DNA of 64,000 nt from Streptomyces aureoverticillatus. Its GTDB lineage: Bacteria > Actinomycetota > Actinomycetes > Streptomycetales > Streptomycetaceae. The notes beneath the pieces are model-generated. The model was not told where the DNA came from, did not search any database, and worked only from the letters and a program-made list of their open reading frames with translations. This document shows positions 49,631 to 57,519 of this stretch, one piece after another. Each line of letters opens with the position of its first letter. The stretch's first letter is position 1. The stretch covers positions 1 to 64,000 of the forward strand of contig NZ_BMSY01000005.1 in the NCBI RefSeq assembly GCF_014649395.1, given 5' to 3'. A program made the translations under genes and the position numbers.

Positions 49631-50785
49631 ATGCTCGAAGACCGCACGACCGCACCCCTGACAGAGGGGCCGGCGAGGCCGACCGCCACAGGGACGGGGA
49701 CGACCGACGCGACGCCGCCGGGGCCCGCCACCCCCTGGCCGGCCGCCTACCCCTCGGGGTACGCGGTCGTCGACGTCGAGACCACCGGCCTGTCCAGGGA
49801 CGACCGGATCATCTCGGCCGCGGTCTATCGCCTGGACGCCACGGGCGAGGTCGAGGACCACTGGTACACACTGGTGAACCCGCAGCGCGACCCCGGCCCG
49901 GTGTGGATCCACGGCCTGACGAGCGACAAGCTGGCCGACGCCCCGCTCTTCGCCGACATCGCCGACGAGTTCGCCGCCCGCCTCGCGGACCGCGTCCTCG
50001 TCGCGCACAACGCCGTCTTCGACTGGTCGATGATCGCCAGGGAGTACGCGCGCGCGGAGCGCACCGCGCCCGTCCGCCAGCGCCTGTGCACCATCGCGCT
50101 CTCCAAGGAGCTCGGCCTGCCGCTGCCCAACCACAAGCTGGAGTCCCTCGCCGCCCACTTCGGCGTCGTCCAGCGCCACGCCCACCACGCCCTCGACGAC
50201 GCGCGCGTGCTCGCCGAGGCGTTCCGGCCGAGCCTGCGCGCGGCGGCCGGCGGGGGCGTGCGGCTGCCGCTCCTGGAGTGCCGCCCGCTCACCGAATGGT
50301 CCGACGGCGCGGCCCGCATCGGCCGCCAGGGCACGGGCTCGGGCTCCTGGGTGCCCAACTCCTCGTACCAGCCGGGGAATTGGCGCGCCTCCCGCAAGCG
50401 CCCCGCCTGCCCCTTCCCCAACCCCGGGCGGTGGGAGGACGGCAAGCCGCTCAAGCAGGGCATGCGCGTCGCCTTCTCCGGGGACACCTCCGTGGACCGC
50501 GAGCTCCTGGAGGACCGCGCGTTCGAGGCCGGCCTGCACATCGCCACGAGCGTGTCGCGGCTGACGAGCCTGCTCGTCACGAACGACCCGGACTCGGGCA
50601 CGTCGAAGACGACCAAGGCACGGGCGTACGGCACCCCGGTCATCGACGAGGCCGCCTTCGGCCAGCTCCTCCAGGACGTGGCCCCGGCCGACGGCACCGC
50701 CCGCCGGGACACCCCGGCCGCAGACGCGCCCGGTCCCCGAACGGACGTACCCCCTCCCGGCCGGTCCCCCGCGTCAGACGGGTGA
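49631..50785 (+). CDS. DEDDh 3'-5' exonuclease fused to a BRCT domain
   Basis: A 384-residue protein. The exonuclease domain (about 40-200) has all DnaQ-type motifs: VVDVETTGLS (Exo I, D and E), VAHNAVFDWSMI (Exo II) and HHALDDARVLAEAF (Exo III epsilon, H and D). A BRCT domain follows at about 275-345 (GMRVAFSGDTSVDRELLEDRA...TSLLVTNDPDS). This pairing resembles the actinobacterial exonuclease-BRCT protein class, which acts in replication or repair proofreading. The ends are low complexity. The ATG at 49631 is 8 nt after TATCCT. Confidence 0.9.
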   Translation: MLEDRTTAPLTEGPARPTATGTGTTDATPPGPATPWPAAYPSGYAVVDVETTGLSRDDRIISAAVYRLDATGEVEDHWYTLVNPQRDPGPVWIHGLTSDKLADAPLFADIADEFAARLADRVLVAHNAVFDWSMIAREYARAERTAPVRQRLCTIALSKELGLPLPNHKLESLAAHFGVVQRHAHHALDDARVLAEAFRPSLRAAAGGGVRLPLLECRPLTEWSDGAARIGRQGTGSGSWVPNSSYQPGNWRASRKRPACPFPNPGRWEDGKPLKQGMRVAFSGDTSVDRELLEDRAFEAGLHIATSVSRLTSLLVTNDPDSGTSKTTKARAYGTPVIDEAAFGQLLQDVAPADGTARRDTPAADAPGPRTDVPPPGRSPASDG

Positions 50786-50849
50786 TTGCCGGGCGACTCG
50801 CCCGCCCACCGCTCGCCCCGCACCGCCGCCGCGTCCCACCCTGTGGCGC

Positions 50850-51083
50850 ATGGCACGTTGTGAGGTCTGCGGAAACGACTACGGCATGTCCTTCGAGGTG
50901 CACGCGCAGGGCGCGGTGCACGTCTTCGACTGTTTCGCCTGCGCCATCCACCGCATGGCGCCGATCTGCGAGCACTGCCGCTGCCGCATCATCGGGCAGG
51001 GCGTCGAGGTGGAGGGCCACTGGTACTGCGGGGCGCACTGCTCGCGGGCGGAGGGGCGGGTGGGGATCGTCGACAAGGTCTGA
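50850..51083 (+). CDS. small Cys-rich zinc-ribbon/LIM-like protein
   Basis: A 77-residue soluble protein with ten cysteines: C4-x2-C7, C28-x2-C31, C40-x2-C43-x-C45 and C60-x3-C64 plus a histidine-rich AHHRM/HCRCRII area. MARCEVCGNDYG and CEHCRCRIIGQGVEVEGHWYCGAHC suggest two adjacent zinc sites as in LIM or rubredoxin-like knuckles. It is common in actinobacteria, with no known function. CACCCT is 7 nt before the ATG, pointing to a leaderless mRNA. An intrinsic terminator follows at 51131. Confidence 0.75.
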   Translation: MARCEVCGNDYGMSFEVHAQGAVHVFDCFACAIHRMAPICEHCRCRIIGQGVEVEGHWYCGAHCSRAEGRVGIVDKV

Positions 51084-51130
51084 GCAGACCGCACAAATCG
51101 GTCGTGCGGTCCCCGCCGACGCGGGGGCCA

Positions 51131-51162
51131 CCCCCGACGGGGCCCCTCCCGTCGGGGGTTTT
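51131..51162 (+). terminator. intrinsic terminator with U-tract
   Basis: 11-bp stem CCCCCGACGGG / CCCGTCGGGGG with a 6-nt loop, followed directly by TTTT. Confidence 0.85.
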
Positions 51163-51173
51163 CACGCCCGGGG

Positions 51174-51179
51174 TACCGT
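51174..51179 (+). promoter_or_regulatory. -10 element of the SURF1 gene (leaderless)
   Basis: TACCGT is 7 nt before GTG 51187; there is no ribosome-binding site in between. It lies just after the terminator, so the SURF1 gene is a separate unit. Confidence 0.5.
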
Positions 51180-51186
51180 CGAAGTT

Positions 51187-51978
51187 GTGTACCGCTTCCT
51201 GTTGACCCGCCAGTGGGTGATCCTCACCCTCATCGGTCTCGTTCTGATCCCCGTGATGATCGAGCTGGGTTTCTGGCAGCTGCACCGCCACGAGGACCGC
51301 GTGGCGCGCAACGAGCGGATCGGCAAGGCGCTGGACGCCGCGCCGGTCCCCGCCGAGCGGCTCACCGCGCCCGGCCGTGACGTGCCGGACTCCGCCGTGT
51401 ACCGCCGGGTGACGGCCAAGGGCACCTACGACACCGAGCACGAGGTCGTGGTGCGGCGCCGCACCAACTCCGACGACGAGGTCGGCTTCCACGTCCTGAC
51501 CCCGTTCGTCCTTGACGACGGCAAGGTGCTGCTCGTCAACCGCGGCTGGGTCCCGGCGGACGGACCGCAGACCGCCTTCCCCAAGATCCCCGCCCCGCCC
51601 CGCGGCGAAGTCACCGTCACCGGCCGCCTCATGGCCGACGAGACGTCCGCGGCCAGCGGCATCAAGGACGTACGCGGCCTGCCCGACCGCCAGATCATGC
51701 TGATCAGCAGCGGCCAGCAGGCCCACGCCCTGGGCAAGCAGGTGCTCGGCGGCTACGTCCAGCAGACCTCGCCGCGGTCCGACTCCCCGCAGCTCCTCGA
51801 CGAGCCCGACCACAGCGGCATCGGGCCGCACATGGCGTACGCGGTGCAGTGGTGGCTGTTCGCCGCCGGGGTCCCCGCGGGCTGGGTGGTCCTGGTCCGC
51901 CGCGAACGCAAGGACCGGCTCGCGGCGGCGGCCGAGGCCCCGGCCGAGCCCGCGGAGGCGTCTCCCGCGACGGCCTGA
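51187..51978 (+). CDS. SURF1-family cytochrome oxidase assembly protein
   Basis: A 263-residue membrane protein with helices at both ends (about 8-27, WVILTLIGLVLIPVMIELGFWQ, and about 222-243, AVQWWLFAAGVPAGWVVLV) and an intervening extracytoplasmic SURF1 domain. LGFWQLHRHEDR and VNRGWVP are hallmark motifs. SURF1 helps insert haem into cytochrome c oxidase. The GTG at 51187 starts the first helix. The C-terminus ends in an Ala/Glu/Pro low-complexity tail. The gene is not near a cox cluster. Confidence 0.92.
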   Translation: MYRFLLTRQWVILTLIGLVLIPVMIELGFWQLHRHEDRVARNERIGKALDAAPVPAERLTAPGRDVPDSAVYRRVTAKGTYDTEHEVVVRRRTNSDDEVGFHVLTPFVLDDGKVLLVNRGWVPADGPQTAFPKIPAPPRGEVTVTGRLMADETSAASGIKDVRGLPDRQIMLISSGQQAHALGKQVLGGYVQQTSPRSDSPQLLDEPDHSGIGPHMAYAVQWWLFAAGVPAGWVVLVRRERKDRLAAAAEAPAEPAEASPATA

Positions 51979-52117
51979 GCCGGGCCCGGCCCCGGGGGCG
52001 CCCCTCGGGCAGCGACCGACCCGGCCGAGGCGCGACCCGGCCCGTCCCACGGGCCGCGACCGACCCGCCCGGGGCCCGACCCGGCCCGTCCCACGGGCAA
52101 AGACCGGCCCGCCCCGA

Positions 52118-52145
52118 TTGACGGCTCCCCGAACCGGGAAACCGT
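52118..52145 (+). promoter_or_regulatory. promoter of the GH15 gene
   Basis: TTGACG (52118-52123) and AACCGT (52140-52145) are separated by 16 bp and precede the GTG at 52151 by 5 nt, consistent with a leaderless transcript. This argues against the TTG at 52118 as a translation start. Confidence 0.5.
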
Positions 52146-52150
52146 CACCC

Positions 52151-53944
52151 GTGCCACGACGCCCCATCGAGGACTACGCCCTGATCGGCGACCACCAGAC
52201 CGCCGCCCTGGTCTCCCGGACCGGGTCGGTCGACTGGCTGTGCCTGCCCCGCTTCGACTCGGGGGCCTGCTTCGCCGCGCTCCTGGGCGACGACGAGCAC
52301 GGCCACTGGCGCATGGCGCCCAGGGACGCCGACGTCTGCACCCGCCGCGCCTACCGCCCGGACACCCTGGTCCTGGACACGGAGTGGGACACCCCGGACG
52401 GCTCGGTGCGGATCACCGACTTCATGCCGCAGCGCGACCGCGCCCCGGACCTCGTACGCGTCGTCGAGGGCCTGACGGGCGAGGTGACCGTGCGCAGCAC
52501 GCTGCGGCTGCGCTTCGACTACGGCTCGGTCGTGCCGTGGATGCGCCGCACCGACGGCCACCACGTGGCGGTCGCGGGCCCCGACTCCGTATGGCTGCGC
52601 GCCGAGCCCGAGGTGGCCGCCGAGGGCCGCGACTTCACCACGTACTCCGAGTTCACCGTCGCCGCCGGGGAACGCGTGACGTTCGTCCTCACCTGGCACC
52701 CCTCGCACGAGCCGTGCCCGAAGCTGCTCGACACCGAGCAGGCGCTGCGCGACAGCGTCGAGGACTGGCAGGACTGGGCGGCCCAGTGCCGGTACGACGG
52801 TCCGCACCGCGACGCCGTGGTGCGCTCCCTGATCACGCTCAAGGCCCTCACGTACGCCCCGACCGGCGGCATCGTCGCCGCGCCCACCACGTCCCTGCCC
52901 GAGGAGATCGGCGGCGTACGCAACTGGGACTACCGCTACTGCTGGCTGCGCGACTCCACGCTCACGCTCGGCGCGCTGCTCGCCGCGGGCTATCTGGACG
53001 AGGCCGAGGCGTGGCGCGACTGGCTGCTGCGCGCGGCCGCGGGCAATCCGGCCGACCTCCAGATCATGTACGGCCTCGGGGGCGAGCGGCGGCTTCCCGA
53101 GTACGAGGTGGAGTGGCTGCCGGGCTACGAGGACTCGACGCCAGTGCGGATCGGCAACCGGGCGGTCCGCCAGCGCCAGCTCGACGTGTACGGCGAGGTC
53201 GTCGACTCGCTCGCGCTGGCCCGCAGCTCGGGCCTCACCACGCGCCCGGACGGCTGGAACCTCCAGCTCGCGCTCATGGAGTTCCTGCGCCGGAACTGGC
53301 ACAAGAAGGACGAGGGCCTGTGGGAGGTGCGCGGCCCGCAGCGGCACTTCGTGCACTCCAAGGTGATGGCGTGGGTCGCCGCCGACCGCACCGTGCGCGC
53401 CCTGGAGGACGATCCCGAGCTGCCGGGCGACGCGGACCGCTGGCGGCGGCTGCGCGACGAGATCCACGCGGAGGTCTGCGAGCGCGGCTACGACGCGGAG
53501 CGCAACACCTTCACGCAGTCGTACGGCTCGCCCGAGCTGGACGCCGCGCTGCTGCTGATCCCGCGCACCGGGTTCCTGCCGGCCGACGACCCGCGCGTCG
53601 TCGGGACCATCGACGCCGTGCGCGAGGAGCTCGGCAGCCGCGACGGCGTCTTCCTGCGCCGCTACTCCGCCGACGGCAGCACTGTGGACGGTCTGCCCGG
53701 CGGCGAAGGGGCCTTCGTCGTCTGCTCGTTCTGGCTCGCCGACGCGCTGCACATGACGGGCCGCGGCGAGGAAGCCCGCGCGCTCTTCGAGCGGCTGCTC
53801 ACGCTCCGCAACGACGTGGGGCTGCTCTCGGAGGAGTACGACCCAGTGGCCGGGCGCCAGTTGGGCAACTTCCCGCAGGCGTTCAGCCATGTCGGTCTCG
53901 CGGGCACCGCCCTCGCCCTCTTCGGGACCGGCGCGGCAGGATAG
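52151..53944 (+). CDS. glycoside hydrolase family 15 protein (glucoamylase/trehalase-like)
   Basis: A 597-residue GH15 enzyme, cytosolic (no signal peptide). The N-terminal beta-sandwich part (PIEDYALIGDHQTAALVSRTGSVDWLCLPRFDS, in short runs) is followed by an (alpha/alpha)6 barrel with VRNWDYRYCWLRDST, the GLWEVRGPQRHFVHSKVM segment carrying the first catalytic Glu, and LGNFPQAFSHVGL. Actinobacterial enzymes with this layout degrade trehalose or maltose-type glucans. The GTG at 52151 is chosen because the promoter lies just upstream. The stop codon is 4 nt before the SDR start, so the two are co-translated. Confidence 0.9.
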   Translation: MPRRPIEDYALIGDHQTAALVSRTGSVDWLCLPRFDSGACFAALLGDDEHGHWRMAPRDADVCTRRAYRPDTLVLDTEWDTPDGSVRITDFMPQRDRAPDLVRVVEGLTGEVTVRSTLRLRFDYGSVVPWMRRTDGHHVAVAGPDSVWLRAEPEVAAEGRDFTTYSEFTVAAGERVTFVLTWHPSHEPCPKLLDTEQALRDSVEDWQDWAAQCRYDGPHRDAVVRSLITLKALTYAPTGGIVAAPTTSLPEEIGGVRNWDYRYCWLRDSTLTLGALLAAGYLDEAEAWRDWLLRAAAGNPADLQIMYGLGGERRLPEYEVEWLPGYEDSTPVRIGNRAVRQRQLDVYGEVVDSLALARSSGLTTRPDGWNLQLALMEFLRRNWHKKDEGLWEVRGPQRHFVHSKVMAWVAADRTVRALEDDPELPGDADRWRRLRDEIHAEVCERGYDAERNTFTQSYGSPELDAALLLIPRTGFLPADDPRVVGTIDAVREELGSRDGVFLRRYSADGSTVDGLPGGEGAFVVCSFWLADALHMTGRGEEARALFERLLTLRNDVGLLSEEYDPVAGRQLGNFPQAFSHVGLAGTALALFGTGAAG

Positions 53945-53948
53945 GGCC

Positions 53949-54704
53949 ATGGATCTTGGACTGAACAACCGTGTGTACGTCGTCACCGGCGCCACCCGTG
54001 GCCTCGGCAACGCCACCGCCCGCGAGCTCGTCGCGGAGGGCGCGAAGGTCGTCCTGACCGGGCGGGACGAGAAGGCGGCCGCCGCCGCGGCCGCTGAGCT
54101 CGGTTCGAACGCGGTGGGCGTCGGCGCGGACAACGCCGACCCGGACGCGGCCGGGCGGCTCGTCGCGGCCGCGCGCGAGAACTTCGGGCGCCTCGACGGC
54201 ATCCTCATCAGCGTCGGCGGGCCGCCGCCCGGCTACGTCGCCGACAACACCGACGAGCAGTGGCAGACGGCCTTCGAATCGGTCTTCCTCGGTGCCGTGC
54301 GGCTCGCGCGGACCGCGGCGGCCGAACTCGACGAGGGCGGCGTCATCGCTTTCGTCCTGTCCGCCTCCGTGCACGAGCCGATCCCGGGCCTGACCATCTC
54401 CAACGGCCTGCGCCCCGGCCTCGCGGGCTTCGCCAACTCCCTCGCCGACGAGCTGGGACCGCGCGGCATCCGGGTCCTCGGCCTGCTGCCCGGCCGCATC
54501 GACACCGACCGCGTCCGCCAGCTGGACGGCCTCGCCGCCGACCCCGAAGCGGCCCGCCTGGCGGCTGAGTCCCGCATCCCCCTGCGCCGCTACGGCACGC
54601 CCCAGGAGTTCGGCCGCACCGCCGCGTTCTTCCTCTCACCCGCGGCGTCGTACCTCACGGGCGTGATGGTGCCGGTGGACGGCGGGGCGAGGCGGGGCTT
54701 CTAG
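53949..54704 (+). CDS. atypical short-chain dehydrogenase (catalytic Tyr/Lys replaced)
   Basis: A 251-residue SDR fold. The cofactor site TGATRGLG (13-20) is normal, but NNAG is SVGGPPPG and the active-site stretch is LSASVHEPIPGLTISNGLRPG: the Tyr and Lys of Y-x3-K are Ser and Arg. Such SNxxR-type SDRs form a recognised subset. It starts 4 nt after the GH15 stop codon; the pairing suggests an accessory role in sugar metabolism. The ATG is at 53949. Confidence 0.85.
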   Translation: MDLGLNNRVYVVTGATRGLGNATARELVAEGAKVVLTGRDEKAAAAAAAELGSNAVGVGADNADPDAAGRLVAAARENFGRLDGILISVGGPPPGYVADNTDEQWQTAFESVFLGAVRLARTAAAELDEGGVIAFVLSASVHEPIPGLTISNGLRPGLAGFANSLADELGPRGIRVLGLLPGRIDTDRVRQLDGLAADPEAARLAAESRIPLRRYGTPQEFGRTAAFFLSPAASYLTGVMVPVDGGARRGF

Positions 54705-54737
54705 CGCTGGTGGGGGGGTGGCTTCACCCACCCGCCC

Positions 54738-54754
54738 GCCCGTCGCGGACGGGC
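54738..54754. terminator. hairpin between the SDR and the Asp23 cluster
   Basis: 7-bp stem GCCCGTC / GACGGGC with a 3-nt loop in a 140-bp convergent spacer; a further weak hairpin CCTCGGGGG / CCCCGGGG follows. Confidence 0.4.
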
Positions 54755-54844
54755 GCCCTCGGGGGTCACCCCGGGGCCGACGGTAGCGGGCGGGTGGGAA
54801 CAGCCGCCGCGCAGTGGCGGCGAACAGATTCCGCCCCCGACCGA

Positions 54845-55423
54845 TCAGCTGACGCGCTCCGCGCGGTGCTTCACCGCGCGCAACTCCACCGTGGCAGGCA
54901 GCCGCTCAAGCCCCGCCGAGTCCCGCGCGTGCCCGAGCGCCTCCTCGCAGGTCCGCCGCAACGCCTCCGCCGGGACGGCGTCGGCCTCCAGGAGGAGCCC
55001 GACCCGCGCCGAGGGCGCGTTCCGCCGCCCGGTCAGGCGCACGCGTGCGCGCCCCACGCCGTCCACGGCGGACGCCTCATTCGCGAGGACGCCCTCCAGC
55101 GCCCGCCCCCGCAGCAGCGCCCCTTCCCCGTCCCCGGTCTCCACAAGGACCTCGGCGAGCCGGCGCCGCCGGAGCTGCGCGGTCAGCCACCACAGGGCGA
55201 GCAGCACCGCCAGGGCGAGCACGCCGATGACCGTCGGCCACCACCAGCCGTCGTCGCGCCACCGCGCCCGGTCGGCGCCGCTGAGCAGCACGTCGTCGCG
55301 GCCGTCGTGCACCCACCACGACGGCGGCTCGGCACCGAGCCCGACGGCCAGCACGGACCCGCCGACCAGCACGAGCACCAGGCCGATGAGGCCGAGCAGT
55401 ACGCGGTTCACCGTACGCAGCAT
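54845..55423 (-). CDS. AmaP-like alkaline shock response membrane anchor protein
   Basis: A 192-residue protein with two N-terminal membrane helices (VNRVLLGLIGLVLVLVGGSVLAVGLG and VIGVLALAVLLALWWL) joined by a Trp-rich loop, followed by a cytosolic mixed alpha/beta domain (VDGVGRARVRLTGRRNAPSARV). In Staphylococcus AmaP anchors Asp23 to the membrane. It is the last gene of a four or five gene minus-strand cluster with Asp23-type genes. Start ATG at 55423 is 6 nt after the preceding stop. Confidence 0.8.
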   Translation of the reverse strand: MLRTVNRVLLGLIGLVLVLVGGSVLAVGLGAEPPSWWVHDGRDDVLLSGADRARWRDDGWWWPTVIGVLALAVLLALWWLTAQLRRRRLAEVLVETGDGEGALLRGRALEGVLANEASAVDGVGRARVRLTGRRNAPSARVGLLLEADAVPAEALRRTCEEALGHARDSAGLERLPATVELRAVKHRAERVS

Positions 55424-55429
55424 GCCCGT

Positions 55430-56155
55430 TCACCCTTCCCCAAGCTCTCGGCTTCGCTCGGGAGACCCCACTCGGCCCGGCCGCGCCACGTGCACCGACA
55501 GCGCGGGCGGGCTGCCGAGCCCGAGCTTGCGGATGGCCTCGGCGAGCGTCGTGTCCAGGTCGCCGCGTACGTCGTCGAGTTCACGGAAGTGCGACACGGC
55601 CCGCACATCCACCTTGGACCTGCTCATCCGCACCCGCACCGACCGCACCCCGGACACGTCCATGGCCCGGTCCCGCAGCACCATCGCGGCGGCGGCGCGG
55701 TGCAGCCCGGCCCGCACCTCCGCGTGCGTACGCCGCATCGGCAGCAGGGCGCGCAGCCCGGGTGTCAGCGCGAGCACCAGCAGCCACAGCCCGATCGCGG
55801 CGGCCGCGGCGGCGCCGGCGAGCACCGCCGTGTTCTCCAGCGGCCGTTCGGCCAGCTCCCGCGCGAGCGCGCGCCGCCACCGCATGGCGGGGTGGTCGGC
55901 CCGCACGGCGACGATGTCGTACAGAAGCAGTCCGGCCCCGCCGAGGACCAGCAGGGCGAGCAGCCCGGCGGGCACGCGCCGCGCCGACCAGAAGCGGGGG
56001 GTGCGGCCGTCGTCGCCGCTGAGGGTGGGCAGCGGCCGGTAGTCGGCCGCGGACGCCGACTGGTCGAGCTCGGGCTCGTCCCCCGATCCGGCGGCTTCCA
56101 TGACCGGCACCGCCTTGGTCAGGTCCGGCCCGCCGGCCTGCTGAGGCTCGCTCAT
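55430..56155 (-). CDS. DUF6286-type membrane protein of the Asp23 cluster
   Basis: A 241-residue protein: a polar N-terminus of 55 residues, two membrane helices (VPAGLLALLVLGGAGLLLYDI and VLAGAAAAAAIGLWLLVLAL) and a C-terminal domain (LPMRRTHAEVRAGLHRAAAAMVLRD, VRVRMSRSKVDVRAVSH) resembling the domain of AmaP. It overlaps the Asp23-like gene before it by 4 nt (ATGA). Probably binds another Asp23-type protein. It is known only from Streptomyces and relatives. Confidence 0.7.
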   Translation of the reverse strand: MSEPQQAGGPDLTKAVPVMEAAGSGDEPELDQSASAADYRPLPTLSGDDGRTPRFWSARRVPAGLLALLVLGGAGLLLYDIVAVRADHPAMRWRRALARELAERPLENTAVLAGAAAAAAIGLWLLVLALTPGLRALLPMRRTHAEVRAGLHRAAAAMVLRDRAMDVSGVRSVRVRMSRSKVDVRAVSHFRELDDVRGDLDTTLAEAIRKLGLGSPPALSVHVARPGRVGSPERSRELGEG

Positions 56156-56532
56156 CGGATCCTCCCCTGCGCCGCGGTCCGCGCCTGCGCCGAGTGCAGC
56201 CGCTCCACCTGGACCGCCACCTCGGGCACTTCCATGCCCGCCAACGCCTTTACCCGCTCGGCGACTCGGCGACGCACGGCACCGCACTGGCGGCCGATGT
56301 CGCTGGGGTAGTCCAGTTCCAGGCTGACGCGCACGCGTGCGCTGTCTGCTCGGGCGGAGTCGCGAGTCCGGGGACGCACGCTCACCGTCGCGTGCGGCGC
56401 CGCCGCCTCGGCGGGCAACGCGGGCAGCGCCTCACGCGCCGCGCGCGCGGCGATCTTCGCGACGACGCGGTCGGCGATCCTGGTCGCACCGCGCTCGCCG
56501 GGCGGGACCTGCCCCACGACCTCGGCCGCCAC
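56152..56532 (-). CDS. Asp23/Gls24-like protein
   Basis: A 126-residue protein of the Asp23/Gls24 shape: VPPGERGATRIADRVVAKIAARAAREA at the start, then SARVRVSLELDYPSDIGRQCGAVRRRVAERVKALAGMEV. It lacks a membrane segment. It begins at GTG 56532, 3 nt after the small membrane gene's stop, and overlaps the next gene. It differs from the longer Asp23 protein at 56942, so the cluster encodes two paralogues. Confidence 0.75.
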   Translation of the reverse strand: MAAEVVGQVPPGERGATRIADRVVAKIAARAAREALPALPAEAAAPHATVSVRPRTRDSARADSARVRVSLELDYPSDIGRQCGAVRRRVAERVKALAGMEVPEVAVQVERLHSAQARTAAQGRIR

Positions 56533-56535
56533 CGC

Positions 56536-56721
56536 TCATCGCCGCCGGTCGCCGCGGGGACGGAAGAAGTCGCCGGGCTCCAGGTCCCCCTCCAGGAACC
56601 GCCCCGCGACGAAGCCGATGGCGCCCAGGGCGGCCACCAGCAGGAAGGCTCCGAACCCACCGAAGTATCCGGCGAAGCCGAGGGCCATTCCGGCGATCAT
56701 GCCGATCACGGCAAAGCTCAT
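56536..56721 (-). CDS. small membrane protein of the Asp23 cluster (DUF2273-like)
   Basis: A 61-residue protein with two hydrophobic helices rich in glycine (SFAVIGMIAGMALGFAGYFGGF and AFLLVAALGAIGFVAGRFLEG) and an acidic/basic tail. The size and glycine pattern resemble DUF2273, which sits beside Asp23 genes. AAGGAG is 6 nt before the ATG at 56721. The upstream 220 bp to the next gene contain no other gene and probably an additional promoter. Confidence 0.65.
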   Translation of the reverse strand: MSFAVIGMIAGMALGFAGYFGGFGAFLLVAALGAIGFVAGRFLEGDLEPGDFFRPRGDRRR

Positions 56722-56941
56722 CGTGCGCTCCTTCGCTCCTGCGCGCCCAGTGCTCCCCCGCGGCCCCGCGGCCACGCCCGCCGCGGCGCGGCGCCTGCTG
56801 TTTCACGCATACCCAGACCGCCCGCCGAGGCCGCCTCGCGGCGGGGCGGAAAGCGTCCTGTCCGCCGCGCGGAGCCGGGACCCGGCCCCGCGCGGACGGC
56901 TGTCCTCCGAGGGGACGGCTGTGCTCCACGCGGCCGGGCCG

Positions 56942-57427
56942 CTACTGAAGCCGTCCCGGCTGCTCTTCGTCCTCGTCGTCCGGCAGCTTCACATCGCTCA
57001 CCGCGATGTTCACCTCGACGACCTCCAGGCCCGTCATGCGCTCGACCGCGGCGATGACGTTCTCCCGTACGTCCTGGGCGACATCGGCGATCGACACGCC
57101 GTACTCGACGACGATCTCCAGGTCGAGAGCCGTCTGTACCTCGCCGACCTCGGCCTTCACCCCGCGCGAGACGGATTTCGAGCTTCCGGGCACCCGGTCC
57201 CGCACGGCCCCGAAGGTCCGGGCGAGCCCGCCGCCCATGGCGTGCACCCCTTCGACGTCACGCGCGGCGAGTCCCGCGATCTTCTCCACCACGCCGTCCG
57301 CGATGCTGGTCCGCCCGCGTGTCGCGGGGGCGCCTCCCCCGCGCCGCTGCGCTCCGCCCTTCCCGGCGGCGTCGGGCGACTCCTTGGCGAGCGTCTGGGA
57401 CGTCGCGCGCTCTCCGGTGTCGGTCAT
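56942..57427 (-). CDS. Asp23/Gls24-family envelope stress response protein
   Basis: A 161-residue cytosolic Asp23 protein with a low-complexity N-terminus (about 1-38) and the typical core: SIADGVVEKIAGLAARDVEGVHAMGGGLARTFG and EVQTALDLEIVVEYGVSIADVAQDVRENVIAAVERMTGLEVVEVNIAVSDV (short runs). The ATG at 57427 has AAAGGA upstream. It is the first gene of the cluster and is divergent from the gene at 57520 with 92 bp between starts. Asp23 is membrane associated through AmaP and responds to cell-wall stress. Confidence 0.88.
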   Translation of the reverse strand: MTDTGERATSQTLAKESPDAAGKGGAQRRGGGAPATRGRTSIADGVVEKIAGLAARDVEGVHAMGGGLARTFGAVRDRVPGSSKSVSRGVKAEVGEVQTALDLEIVVEYGVSIADVAQDVRENVIAAVERMTGLEVVEVNIAVSDVKLPDDEDEEQPGRLQ

Positions 57428-57519
57428 CACGATGGTCCTTTTCGGCAGGGAATCCGCTCTTTCGTCCACACTAAGCGCGGCCCCGCACGCGCGCGCCCGG
57501 GATGCGGCAGGCTGGTGCC

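Noticed and set aside
52118..52150. TTG at 52118 as start of the GH15 gene
   Set aside because: The TTGACG there fits a -35 element with a -10 at 52140, and the domain starts at the GTG at 52151.
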